Assembly: GCA_029879595.1 (NCBI GenBank)
Contig: JAOUPZ010000008.1
Location: 1-20,687, forward strand
DNA from: Deltaproteobacteria bacterium
Lineage (GTDB): Bacteria; SAR324; JACQKK01
Direction: 5' to 3'
Length of the DNA: 20,687 nt
Positions within the stretch are counted from its first letter, which is position 1. Every line of letters starts with the position of its first letter. Made by a program: the position numbers and the translations under genes. Below, piece after piece: positions 9,214 through 17,395 of this stretch. A model generated the notes under the pieces. That model was not told the DNA's origin, did no database searches, and worked only from the letters and a program-made list of their open reading frames with translations.

Positions 9214-12200
9214 ATGGCTCCAAGGCGTGTAAAGGAAACAGAAACCATCGTGGTGGTGGGCGCCAGGGAGCACAACCTGCAAAACGTCAGCCTGAAGCTG
9301 CCCCGCGACACCCTCACGGTGTTCACCGGGGTAAGCGGCTCCGGCAAGTCCTCGCTGGCCTACGACACGCTGTTCAAGGAAGGCCAGCGGCGGTTCATGG
9401 AGAGCCTCTCCCCCTATGCCCGGCAGTTCCTGGGACAGATGGAAAAGCCCCGGGTGGAGCATGTGGAGGGGCTGAGCCCCACGGTTTCCATTGACCAGAA
9501 GACCGTGAACCGGAATCCCCGCTCCACGGTGGGCACGATCACCGAACTGTACGATCACTACCGGCTTTTAATGGCCCGGCTGGGCCAGCCCCACTGCCCG
9601 AAGTGCCGGACTTTCATATCCACGCTTACCCCGGACCAGATCGCCGGGCGCATCGGTCATATCTGGGCGGCGGAGGGCCCGGAAGGCCCCGGCGGGCCCG
9701 CCGGCAAGACCACGGCCTGCCTGGTGCTGGCCCCCATGGTAAGAATGCGCAAGGGCGAATACCGGGCCGAGCTGGCCCGCTGGCGCGAACAGGGTTTCGT
9801 CCGGGCCAGGATTGACGGCGAGGTGCGCCGCCTGGACGAGGAAATCACGCTGGCCCGCTACGAAAAGCACTCCATCGAACTGGTGCTGGACCGCCTGGAT
9901 ATCACTCCCCGCAACCGTCCCCGGCTGGTGGAGGCGGTGGAAAAGGCGCTGGAGCTGAGCGGGGGCCTGGTGATGGCGCTGCCCGCCGGAGCAGGTGGCG
10001 AGCAGGGCCAGCTGTTCAACAGCGCCATGGCCTGCGCGACCTGCGGCATCCATATACCGGAGCTGGAGCCGCGCCTGTTCTCCTTCAACGATCCCCAGGG
10101 GGCCTGCCCCACCTGCCAGGGGCTGGGGACCTTGCGCGCCTTCACCGAACACCGGCTGGCCCACCCGGAGCTCTCCCTGGACGGGGGCGCGCTGAAATGC
10201 TTTACCGGGCGGGACAACCTGCTGTTCACCGACATCAGCCGGGAGTTTCTGGGGCGGCTGGCCCGCGAGCTGGGGCTAGATCCGTCCGTGCCCTGGGAGG
10301 CCCTGCCGCCGGGGCAGCGCCGGCTGTTCCTGGAGGGCAACGGCGGCCCCGCGCCCCGGGTGCGCAGTGTGTTCCGCGATCCCGGACTTTTGCTCCGTGA
10401 GGTCCGCGCCAGCGGCAAATGGCCGGGGCTGTACCGCATTCTGGAGTTCATCGCGGGATTCGTGGGCTCGGCCCTGGAACGGTTCCAGGAGTCCTCCGAG
10501 TGCCCGGACTGCCAGGGGGGGCGGCTCAATCCGGTGGCCCTGGCGGTGCGCTTCCGCGAGCACAACATCCGCAGTCTTTCGGCCCTGCCCATCGAGGAGG
10601 CCCACGGGTTCTTCCAGCGGCTGGAGCCGGACCCCACCGAGCTGCTCATCGGCAAGGACATCTTCCGGGAGATCCGCTCCCGGCTGGGCTTTCTCAAGGA
10701 CGTGGGGGTGGGCTACCTCACGCTGGACCGCAAGGCCAACACCCTTTCCGGCGGCGAGGCCCAGCGCATCCGGCTGGCCGCCCAGGTGGGTTCCGGACTT
10801 CAGGGGGTGCTGTATGTGCTGGACGAGCCATCCATCGGGCTGCACCAGGTGGACAACCGCCGGCTGATCAACACCCTGCAGCACCTGCGTGACGCGGGCA
10901 ACACCGTGTATGTGGTGGAACACGACCAGGAGACCATCGAGGCGGCGGACCATCTGGTGGACCTGGGGCCCGGGGCGGGCAGCGAGGGCGGGCAGGTGCT
11001 GGCCCAGGGCAGCATGGCGGATCTGAAGGGCAATCCTCTGTCGCTTTCCGGGCAGTACCTGGCGGGCCTGCGGAGCATTCCCGTGCCCGGGGCGCGGCGC
11101 CCGGCGGGAAAAGCCGTGCTGGGCATCCAGGGGGCCCGGCGCAACAACCTGGACCGGATCAACGTGCGGCTGCCGCTGGGGCTTTTCGTGGCGGTAACGG
11201 GGGTTTCCGGCTCGGGAAAATCAACCCTGGTGCATGACATCATCAAGCCCGCGCTAACCCGCCATCTGGAGGAGAGCCGGCCCGGCCGGGACGCAGCAGG
11301 CCGCCAGAAGCCAGCAGTCGGCCAGAAGCCAGCAGGCAGCCAGAAGGCTGTGGGAACCATCCGAGGACACGGGGACGACGGCTTCACCCGCATCACGGGC
11401 CTGCAACACCTGGACAAGGTGATCGAGATCGACCAGTCGCCCATCGGGCGCACGCCCCGCAGCAACCCGGCCACCTACACCAAGGCGCTGGACCACATCA
11501 GGGCCCTGTTCACCCAGGTCCCCGAGGCCCGCATCCGGGGATACAAACCCGGCCGGTTCTCCTTCAACGTCAAGGGGGGGCGCTGTGAGGCCTGCCAGGG
11601 GGCCGGCGTGGTCACCATCGAGATGCAGTTCCTCAGCAACGTGGAGGTGGTCTGCGAGGAGTGCCAGGGGCGCCGCTTCAACGAGGAAACCCTGCAGGTG
11701 CACTACAAGGGCCGCAGCATCCGGGACGTGCTGGAGATGAGCGTGAACGAGGCCGCGGAGTTCTTCGCCCAGCAGCCCGCCGTGGCCCGCATCCTCAATA
11801 CCCTGCAATCGGTGGGGCTGGGCTACATCCGGCTGGGGCAGTCCTCCACCACCCTGTCCGGGGGGGAGGCCCAGCGGGTCAAGCTGGCCTCGGAGCTGCG
11901 CAAAAGGGGCACCGGGCGCACCCTGTACATGCTGGACGAACCCACCACCGGGCTGCACTTCGAGGATATCCGCACCCTGCTGGACTGCCTGAACACGCTG
12001 GTGGAGCAGGGCAACACCGTACTGGTGATAGAGCACAACCTGGACGTGATCAAGGTGGCCGACCATGTGATAGACCTGGGCCCGGGCGGCGGGAAGTACG
12101 GAGGCCGGGTGGTGGGCCAGGGCACACCGGAGGAACTGGCCGCCCTGCCGGGCTCGCTCACCGGGCAGGTGCTGGCCGGAATGCTGGGCCACACCGCACC

Positions 12201-15200
12201 GGAAAGAGAGGACAACGGAGGCGCCCCCCGGCGGCGCAAGGCCCGGCCGGCCCGGCAGGACCTTTTCGTCAAGGGCGCCGAGCAGAACAACCTGCGCAAC
12301 ATTGACGTGAGCATCCCCCGCAACCGGCTGACGGTCATCACGGGGGTCTCCGGCTCCGGCAAGACCTCCCTGGCCTTCGACACCCTGTTCGCCGAGGGCC
12401 AGGCCCGCTATGTGGAATCCCTGTCCACCTACGCCCGGCGGTTTCTGGGGAGGATGGACAAGGCCCGGGTGGAAAAGATCGAGGGACTGTCCCCGGCCAT
12501 CGCCATCGACCAGAAGAACAGCGGGCGCTCGCCCCGCTCCACGGTAGCCACGGTAACGGAGATTTACGACTACCTGCGGCTGCTCTACGCGCGCATCGGC
12601 CGCCCCCACTGCCCCGGCTGCGGGCGGGAGCTGAGCGGCCACAACCCCACCCGGCTGGCCCGGGAGCTGTGCCAGGAGCACTCCGGCGAGCGGCTGGTGC
12701 TGCTGGCCCCCCTGTACCGCCCCGGTTCAAAGCGTCCCGCCATGCTGGACAACCCGGCGCACCTGGGAGAACTGGCCGGGGCGCTGGCCGCCGAGGGCTT
12801 CACCCGGCTTCAGGTGGACGGCGAGGTGGTGGAACTGGAAGCCATTCTGGCAGGTCACGGCAGGGCGGACGGCACGGCAGGCCGAAAAAATGCCGGCAAA
12901 AGTGCCGGTAAAAGTGGCGGTAATAAAAGCGCGAAAATTCCCGCCGGGGCCGGAGTGGACCTGGTGCTGGACCGGATCAAACTGGCCCCGGGCTCCCGCA
13001 AGCGGCTGGCCGAGGCCCTGGAAACAGGCTTTGAGAAGGGCCATGGCCTGGTGCGGCTCTCCTTCCCGGACAGCGGCGCAACCCGGCTGGTGAGCGAACC
13101 GGTGGGCTGTGTGGACTGTGATTACTACCAGGACGAGCCTCCCCTGCCCCGGATGTTCTCCTTCAACTCCCACGCCGGGGCCTGCCCCGCCTGCTCGGGG
13201 CTGGGGCGCTCCCCCCAGGTGGACCCGGAGCTGCTCGTGCCCTTTCCGGAATATCCGCTTTTAAAGGGCGCCCTGGTGCCGGGGCGGCTGGGCCAGTCGC
13301 TGGCCCGGACCCGCAGCCTGCCCCTGGCCCTTGTCAAGGCCTGGGCCAAGCGGGAGGGAATAGACCTGGAGCGTCCCTTCGGAAAGCTGAACGAACGGGA
13401 GCGCGAGCTGCTGATTTACGGAGACGGGCAGCCCCTCAAGGCCAACAAGCGCCGGGCCTTCAACCGGGGCACGCGGGTGGTGAACACCGTCTGGCGGGGT
13501 CTGGCCGGGCTGGTGATGGACTGGTACCAGGGCGAGGACCGCGAGAAGTGGTATCCGCATGTGGAGCCGGTGCTGGCCGATGTACCCTGCCGCGAGTGCG
13601 GGGGCGAACGGCTCAAGCCCGCCTACCGCGCCTTCACCATCAACGGCCAGAGTATCTCGGGCTACTGCGCCAACACGGTGGAACAGGCCCTGGCCGCCCT
13701 GGACGATTGGAAGCTGGACAGGACCGGGCGCGCCGTGGCCGAGCAGCCGCTTCAGGAAATCCGCTCCCGGCTGGGGTTCCTGCGGGATGTGGGGCTGGGC
13801 TACCTGACCCTGGACCGGGAGGCGTCCACCCTGTCCGGCGGAGAGGCCCAGCGCATCCGGCTGGCCTCCCAGCTGGGTTCGCATCTGGTGGGGGTGCTGT
13901 ATGTGCTGGACGAGCCGACCATCGGCCTGCATCCCCGGGACACCGCCCAGCTGCTGGGAACCCTGAAGCGGCTGCGGGACCTGGGCAACACGGTGGTGGT
14001 GGTGGAACACGATCCGGACACCATCCAGGCCGCGGACCATGTGCTGGACATCGGCCCGGGCGCGGGGCACCTGGGCGGGGAAGTGGTGGCCCAGGGCCGG
14101 CCCAGGCAGATCATGGCCAACCGGAACTCCCTCACCGGGGCCTATCTTTCCGGACGGCTGCAGGTCGCCCCCGGCGACGGCAAAGCTGGCGGCAAAGCTG
14201 CCGGCAAAGATGCAGGCCAACACAACGGCGGCCCGGCGCTGCTGGTGAAGGGAGCGAACGCCAACAACCTGAAGAACATCGACGCCGCCTTTCCCCTGGG
14301 GCGCTTCACCTGCGTCACCGGGGTCTCCGGCTCCGGCAAGTCCTCCCTGGTGGTCTCCGTGCTGCAACGGGCCCTGGAGCGCCGGTTCAACCAGACCCGC
14401 GTGGTGCCGGGCCGCCACCAGGGCCTGGAGGGCACCGAAGGGATCGACAAGCTGGTGGTTATCGACCAGTCGCCCATCGGCAGAACGCCCAAGAGCAACC
14501 CCGCCACCTACACCGGCATAATGGACAGGATCCGCCGGCTGATGGCCAGCACCACCGAGGCCAAGACCAGGGGCTACGGCCCGGGACGCTTCTCCTTCAA
14601 CGTGCACGGGGGACGCTGCGAGGCCTGCGAGGGCCGGGGCTTCAACCACATCGAGATGCACTTTTTGGCCGACGTGTGGGTGCCCTGCGATGTCTGCGGC
14701 TCCAAGCGCTACAACCGGGAAACCCTGGCCGTGCGCTTCCGGGGCTGCCATATCGCGGAAATCCTGGACATGGAGGCCGACCGCGCCCTGGAGCTTTTCG
14801 CCAACCAGCCCGGCATCCGCCGGGGGCTGCAAACCCTGTGCGATGTGGGGCTGGGCTACATGAAGCTCGGCCAGCCCGGCAACACCCTGTCCGGCGGGGA
14901 GGCCCAGCGGGTAAAGCTGGCCTCCGAACTGGGCCGGCCCTCCAGCGGCAAGACCCTGTACATCCTGGACGAACCCACCACCGGGCTGCACATGGACGAT
15001 ACCGCCAAGCTGCTCAAGGTCCTGCACCGCCTGGTGGACGAGGGCAATACGGTGGTGGTCATCGAGCACAACCTGGATGTGATCCGCACCGCGCACTACC
15101 TGATCGACCTGGGGCCGGAGGGGGGGGACGCCGGCGGGTTCATTGTGGCCACCGGTACACCCGCCGAACTGGCCCGCCGCAGCAACACTCACTCCGACAC

Positions 15201-15240
15201 CCACACCGGCCTCGCCCTGGCTCCGTTCTTCAGGCAGTAA
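9214..15240 (+). CDS. uvrA: Tandem-fused UvrA (UvrA-UvrA), excinuclease damage sensor
   Basis: Nucleotide-excision-repair damage-recognition ATPase. Ordinary UvrA is about 940-1000 residues and works as a dimer; this product is 2008 residues and contains two complete UvrA units in one chain. Walker A GVSGSGK motifs begin at 39, 663, 1044 and 1703. LSGGE signatures begin at 511, 881, 1540 and 1892. Walker B DE pairs are at 537, 908, 1566 and 1919. All four ATPase sites look intact. Zinc-type cysteine sets lie at 274/277/298/301, 791/794/814/817, 1299/1302/1324/1327 and 1802/1805/1825/1828. The first half carries a UvrB-binding type insertion (MVRMRKGEYRAELARWREQG, 183-202); the equivalent part of the second half is diverged. 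A basic linker (about 993-1018) joins the halves, and three short K/G/A repeats interrupt them. The ATG gives the usual UvrA N-terminus (IVVVGAREHNLQNV). Chlamydiae are known to have a fused UvrA of similar plan (about 1790 residues). No uvrB or uvrC is in the window. Confidence 0.96.
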   Translation: MAPRRVKETETIVVVGAREHNLQNVSLKLPRDTLTVFTGVSGSGKSSLAYDTLFKEGQRRFMESLSPYARQFLGQMEKPRVEHVEGLSPTVSIDQKTVNRNPRSTVGTITELYDHYRLLMARLGQPHCPKCRTFISTLTPDQIAGRIGHIWAAEGPEGPGGPAGKTTACLVLAPMVRMRKGEYRAELARWREQGFVRARIDGEVRRLDEEITLARYEKHSIELVLDRLDITPRNRPRLVEAVEKALELSGGLVMALPAGAGGEQGQLFNSAMACATCGIHIPELEPRLFSFNDPQGACPTCQGLGTLRAFTEHRLAHPELSLDGGALKCFTGRDNLLFTDISREFLGRLARELGLDPSVPWEALPPGQRRLFLEGNGGPAPRVRSVFRDPGLLLREVRASGKWPGLYRILEFIAGFVGSALERFQESSECPDCQGGRLNPVALAVRFREHNIRSLSALPIEEAHGFFQRLEPDPTELLIGKDIFREIRSRLGFLKDVGVGYLTLDRKANTLSGGEAQRIRLAAQVGSGLQGVLYVLDEPSIGLHQVDNRRLINTLQHLRDAGNTVYVVEHDQETIEAADHLVDLGPGAGSEGGQVLAQGSMADLKGNPLSLSGQYLAGLRSIPVPGARRPAGKAVLGIQGARRNNLDRINVRLPLGLFVAVTGVSGSGKSTLVHDIIKPALTRHLEESRPGRDAAGRQKPAVGQKPAGSQKAVGTIRGHGDDGFTRITGLQHLDKVIEIDQSPIGRTPRSNPATYTKALDHIRALFTQVPEARIRGYKPGRFSFNVKGGRCEACQGAGVVTIEMQFLSNVEVVCEECQGRRFNEETLQVHYKGRSIRDVLEMSVNEAAEFFAQQPAVARILNTLQSVGLGYIRLGQSSTTLSGGEAQRVKLASELRKRGTGRTLYMLDEPTTGLHFEDIRTLLDCLNTLVEQGNTVLVIEHNLDVIKVADHVIDLGPGGGKYGGRVVGQGTPEELAALPGSLTGQVLAGMLGHTAPEREDNGGAPRRRKARPARQDLFVKGAEQNNLRNIDVSIPRNRLTVITGVSGSGKTSLAFDTLFAEGQARYVESLSTYARRFLGRMDKARVEKIEGLSPAIAIDQKNSGRSPRSTVATVTEIYDYLRLLYARIGRPHCPGCGRELSGHNPTRLARELCQEHSGERLVLLAPLYRPGSKRPAMLDNPAHLGELAGALAAEGFTRLQVDGEVVELEAILAGHGRADGTAGRKNAGKSAGKSGGNKSAKIPAGAGVDLVLDRIKLAPGSRKRLAEALETGFEKGHGLVRLSFPDSGATRLVSEPVGCVDCDYYQDEPPLPRMFSFNSHAGACPACSGLGRSPQVDPELLVPFPEYPLLKGALVPGRLGQSLARTRSLPLALVKAWAKREGIDLERPFGKLNERERELLIYGDGQPLKANKRRAFNRGTRVVNTVWRGLAGLVMDWYQGEDREKWYPHVEPVLADVPCRECGGERLKPAYRAFTINGQSISGYCANTVEQALAALDDWKLDRTGRAVAEQPLQEIRSRLGFLRDVGLGYLTLDREASTLSGGEAQRIRLASQLGSHLVGVLYVLDEPTIGLHPRDTAQLLGTLKRLRDLGNTVVVVEHDPDTIQAADHVLDIGPGAGHLGGEVVAQGRPRQIMANRNSLTGAYLSGRLQVAPGDGKAGGKAAGKDAGQHNGGPALLVKGANANNLKNIDAAFPLGRFTCVTGVSGSGKSSLVVSVLQRALERRFNQTRVVPGRHQGLEGTEGIDKLVVIDQSPIGRTPKSNPATYTGIMDRIRRLMASTTEAKTRGYGPGRFSFNVHGGRCEACEGRGFNHIEMHFLADVWVPCDVCGSKRYNRETLAVRFRGCHIAEILDMEADRALELFANQPGIRRGLQTLCDVGLGYMKLGQPGNTLSGGEAQRVKLASELGRPSSGKTLYILDEPTTGLHMDDTAKLLKVLHRLVDEGNTVVVIEHNLDVIRTAHYLIDLGPEGGDAGGFIVATGTPAELARRSNTHSDTHTGLALAPFFRQ
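11302..11355 (+). repeat. 18-bp in-frame triplet repeat within uvrA
   Basis: Three 18-bp units encode RQKPAV, GQKPAG and SQKAVG (residues 697-714), with GCCAGAAGCCAGCAG perfectly conserved in the first two. They sit in ABC-II of the first UvrA half, between the Walker A helix and the IEIDQSPIGRTPRSNP segment, a place where UvrA length varies. Confidence 0.85.
12892..12930 (+). repeat. 12-bp in-frame repeat within uvrA
   Basis: GCCGGCAAAAGT and GCCGGTAAAAGT are followed by a degenerate third copy, encoding AGKS, AGKS and GGNKS (residues 1227-1239). The repeat lies inside the region of the second UvrA half that corresponds to the UvrB-binding insertion, within a longer K/G/A-rich stretch (about 1216-1246). 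Confidence 0.85.
14179..14214 (+). repeat. 12-bp in-frame triplet repeat within uvrA
   Basis: Three units GGCAAAGCTGGC, GGCAAAGCTGCC and GGCAAAGATGCA encode GKAG, GKAA and GKDA (residues 1656-1667). The repeat forms the linker between ABC-I and ABC-II of the second UvrA half. Confidence 0.85.
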
Positions 15241-15313
15241 GCCCGGATAATTATTTTTCCGCCGCCCTGCCCCCCTGGTGGAGTCGGCTGCCGATAACTG
15301 TTACAACGGATTC

Positions 15314-16153
15314 ATGGAACCTGGAGAGACAACCTGGAAGGGGCTTTTGAAGCAACTGACGGCAATGCTGGCGCTTGCAGCGCTGCTGGCGTCGTTTCTG
15401 CCATCCTGCACCCGCACCGTCCCCCGCGCCCCGGTAAGGGAGGATCACTACCGGGTGAACTGGGAACAACTGGAACACACCCCTTTGCGCCAGGGCGGTC
15501 TGGTGCTGCGCCCGCTGATCATGACCCCCACCCGCTACCCCCTGGAGGCCAGCTTCAAGCGCATGCTGGAGCTGGACATCGCCGGGGTGTGGGAAGGCAT
15601 GGACTTCCGGTTCCATTCATCCACCATCCCGGACGGCGCCCTGGAACGGCTCTATGACGAGGGCTACCTGCCGGTGTATCTCCAGGTGAGCAATCCGGGC
15701 GAAAAGCCGCTGGTGTTCAACCCGGACCGCCTCTCGGTGGGGGGCGGCGGCGATGTGTACATGTACCCGGTGAAGTCAGCGGAACTGCCCCCGGAACTGG
15801 TGGAGGTGGACGTGGAAAAAACCGTTATCAGCGTGCTGGCGGCGGCTTTGATCGTGGTGCTGGTGGTGGCCGCGGCCAAGGATGGCAAAAGCCCCCGGGG
15901 CGATCTGGCCGGCGACGTGCTGAACCTGGGGGCCCGGGTTTCCATGGAGGCCACCACCGGGACCAATCGCACGGTATACAGCCAGGGGGCGCCCCCGCCG
16001 GACGAAGCAGCGGCTTCCCGGCCCGGCCCGGAGGACAGCGGCATACTGACCATGACCGAGATCGCCCCCGGTGAAAGCCGGGAGGGGTTCCTCCTGTTCC
16101 GCTATGAGAACCTGCTCATAGACTGGGACCGGGTGCGGCTGGTGGCCCACTGA
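15314..16153 (+). CDS. Probable lipoprotein of unknown function
   Basis: A 279-residue protein I do not recognise. A positively charged start and hydrophobic stretch (residues 15-29) end in LPSC (C32), a plausible but imperfect lipobox because proline at -2 is unusual. The rest is mainly hydrophilic, with a second strongly hydrophobic segment at about 170-188 (VISVLAAALIVVLVVAAA) followed by charged residues. That pattern suggests an internal membrane anchor or a buried helix. Central residues (GYLPVYLQVSNPGEKPLVFNP) and the end (GESREGFLLFRYENLL) recall a beta-sandwich that gives way to 'enhanced' surface-exposed loops, but this is only an impression. The ATG at 15314 is preferred; a GTG at 15278 would add 12 residues before the signal. 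It follows uvrA by 73 nt on the same strand and may be cotranscribed. It ends in adjacent TGA and TAG stops. Confidence 0.75.
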   Translation: MEPGETTWKGLLKQLTAMLALAALLASFLPSCTRTVPRAPVREDHYRVNWEQLEHTPLRQGGLVLRPLIMTPTRYPLEASFKRMLELDIAGVWEGMDFRFHSSTIPDGALERLYDEGYLPVYLQVSNPGEKPLVFNPDRLSVGGGGDVYMYPVKSAELPPELVEVDVEKTVISVLAAALIVVLVVAAAKDGKSPRGDLAGDVLNLGARVSMEATTGTNRTVYSQGAPPPDEAAASRPGPEDSGILTMTEIAPGESREGFLLFRYENLLIDWDRVRLVAH

Positions 16154-16165
16154 TAGCGCCGTACA

Positions 16166-16244
16166 GCGTGCTGGTGGGTTGGCGTGCTGGTGGGTTGGCG
16201 GGCCGATGGCCCGGTGCCCTGGTGGACAGGTGGACAGGTGGGCA
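16166..16244. repeat. Short tandem repeats between convergent genes
   Basis: Two perfect copies of the 16-mer GCGTGCTGGTGGGTTG lie at 16166-16197. They are followed by two copies of GGTGGACA and a third imperfect one (GGTGGGCA) at 16221-16244. A short 6-bp hairpin CGGGCC/GGCCCG lies between them (16199-16213). The whole 126-nt gap separates the convergent lipoprotein and MaoC-like genes. No T-tract follows the hairpin. Confidence 0.75.
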
Positions 16245-16279
16245 CTTTGCTCCGCTGAAAAAAGCAATCTCCCAAAGCG

Positions 16280-17170
16280 TTACCTCAATCGCCCCAGAAT
16301 CACCGGGCGGGGCTCATTGTCGGCCCACAATGCGAAGGTCTTAACACCGTCCTGTTCTTTGTGCTTCATTTCAAGGGGTGCCCCATAGTACACCGGCCCC
16401 TTGAACCAAAGCTCAATCTGCCCCGAGTCCGCCTGTCCGGATGACCCCAGCCTGTCAAGGCACTGCGCCGCCAGCCGGTGGGGATGCAGGGTAGCTCCCC
16501 GCCAACCCATCCGCCGGGCATACCAGCCCCAGGTGTGCAAGGGGTTGCCGTCCCCGGAAAGGCGGGAGAACTCCCGCCCTCCGTCAACGGGGGCGTTCCA
16601 CTTCAGGCATGAGCCTCCTTCCCAGTCCTGCTTTTGGGGCTGCGCGGTGGTGGGGGATTCCTGTGCGACCGGCCTGCCGTTCCCGGAGAACCGCCCCCGG
16701 CTGAAAAAGGTGATCCAGCCCTCCCAGGCGGGCTTGCCGCCGGAACATACTTCAATATGGATATCCACCTCCAAGCCCTTTTCCAGCACCCGCCAGTCAG
16801 CGGCCCGGCCGGAAATTTCCAGGGGAGCGTCCCGCCCCGGGGAGCGGTGGCTCAGCATACGGTTGCGGGTCTGGAGCATCCTCCAGATGGGCACGGGGAA
16901 AACCCGGTGGCTTAAAATGGCGAATTGCAGGGGAAACGTCATGGTCTGCATGAAGAGCTGGTCCGCTGGATTGCCGGTTTGGACATCCAGCCCTGCCAGG
17001 CGGCGGAAATCCTCCTGGCTGTGATTGTCCGCGGTCGGCTCCCGCCATTCAGCCCGAATATCGGGCATGCCTGAGGCCTGCAATCCCCTTGACGGATACA
17101 TGGCCCGCAGGAAACTGCCCAGCCTGCCGGGTCGACGGTTAAACTGCATTATGTACTTGCTGGGTTTCAT
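16280..17170 (-). CDS. MaoC-like double-hotdog protein (putative acyl dehydratase)
   Basis: A 296-residue protein with two hotdog-like halves. The second half (about 190-290) carries FSRLSGDGNPLHTWGWYARRMG, matching the MaoC/R-hydratase pattern with the catalytic pair D207 and H212. The first half (about 70-160; FPLQFAILSHRVFPVPIWRML, then KGLEVDIHIEV) resembles a second hotdog without an obvious active site. MaoC relatives hydrate or dehydrate acyl-thioesters; the substrate here is unknown. The ATG at 17170 was chosen because GGAG (minus strand, 17176-17179) lies at the right distance; the frame stays open to an ATG at 17305. In the motif the usual IAHG is replaced by LHPH, which may affect substrate choice. 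The gene is divergent from the thioesterase-like double-hotdog gene, which suggests a shared acyl-thioester pathway. Confidence 0.78.
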   Translation of the reverse strand: MKPSKYIMQFNRRPGRLGSFLRAMYPSRGLQASGMPDIRAEWREPTADNHSQEDFRRLAGLDVQTGNPADQLFMQTMTFPLQFAILSHRVFPVPIWRMLQTRNRMLSHRSPGRDAPLEISGRAADWRVLEKGLEVDIHIEVCSGGKPAWEGWITFFSRGRFSGNGRPVAQESPTTAQPQKQDWEGGSCLKWNAPVDGGREFSRLSGDGNPLHTWGWYARRMGWRGATLHPHRLAAQCLDRLGSSGQADSGQIELWFKGPVYYGAPLEMKHKEQDGVKTFALWADNEPRPVILGRLR

Positions 17171-17284
17171 GTTTTCTCCGTCGATATTTTTTTCCGGGAA
17201 GGCAAAGCGCATAGATAACAATACTTCTCCCTGATTTTTAAGGCAATAAATCAATCCGTATGGGCCCCGCCCGCCAGGAGCGGT

Positions 17285-17312
17285 TTGATTCCCGCCAAAA
17301 AACATCTATATT
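17285..17312 (+). promoter_or_regulatory. Candidate sigma-70 promoter for the thioesterase-like gene
   Basis: TTGATT (17285-17290) and TATATT (17307-17312) are separated by 16 nt and match the consensus at 4/6 and 5/6 positions. The site is in the most AT-rich part of the gap. It would give the plus-strand gene at 17511 a leader of about 190 nt that spans the inverted repeats. No experimental or comparative support is available. Confidence 0.35.
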
Positions 17313-17395
17313 TAATATTGAAGTCATGCTGATTCTTTTGGCGCATTATTTCGGCAAATTGTTTCAGCTAATTGTTTCGGCAAATTTCGACTTCA
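17293..17395. repeat. Nested inverted and direct repeats in a divergent promoter region
   Basis: The 340-nt gap between the two hotdog genes holds no gene but is rich in repeats. CGCCAAAA (17293-17300) pairs with TTTTGGCG (17336-17343). TGAAGTC (17319-17325) pairs with GACTTCA (17389-17395). TTTCGGCAAATT occurs twice as a perfect direct repeat (17349-17360 and 17375-17386; period 26). CATGCTG (17325-17331) also has an inverted match, CAGCATG, just after the region. The arms overlap, so they cannot all form one hairpin. Regulator sites or alternative leader structures are both possible. Confidence 0.6.

Noticed and set aside
11254..12681. 475-residue minus-strand open frame opposite uvrA
   Set aside because: Same explanation: GC-driven absence of stops on the antisense strand of a certain gene.
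13261..15204. 647-residue minus-strand open frame opposite uvrA
   Set aside because: It mirrors the third-position-GC-biased uvrA gene, is rich in G, A, Q and H, and shows no family motif; the opposite strand has unmistakable UvrA motifs.
13548..15350. 600-residue plus-strand frame overlapping uvrA in another frame
   Set aside because: Composition is almost all G, R, A and P, with no domain; it is a frame-shifted shadow of uvrA.
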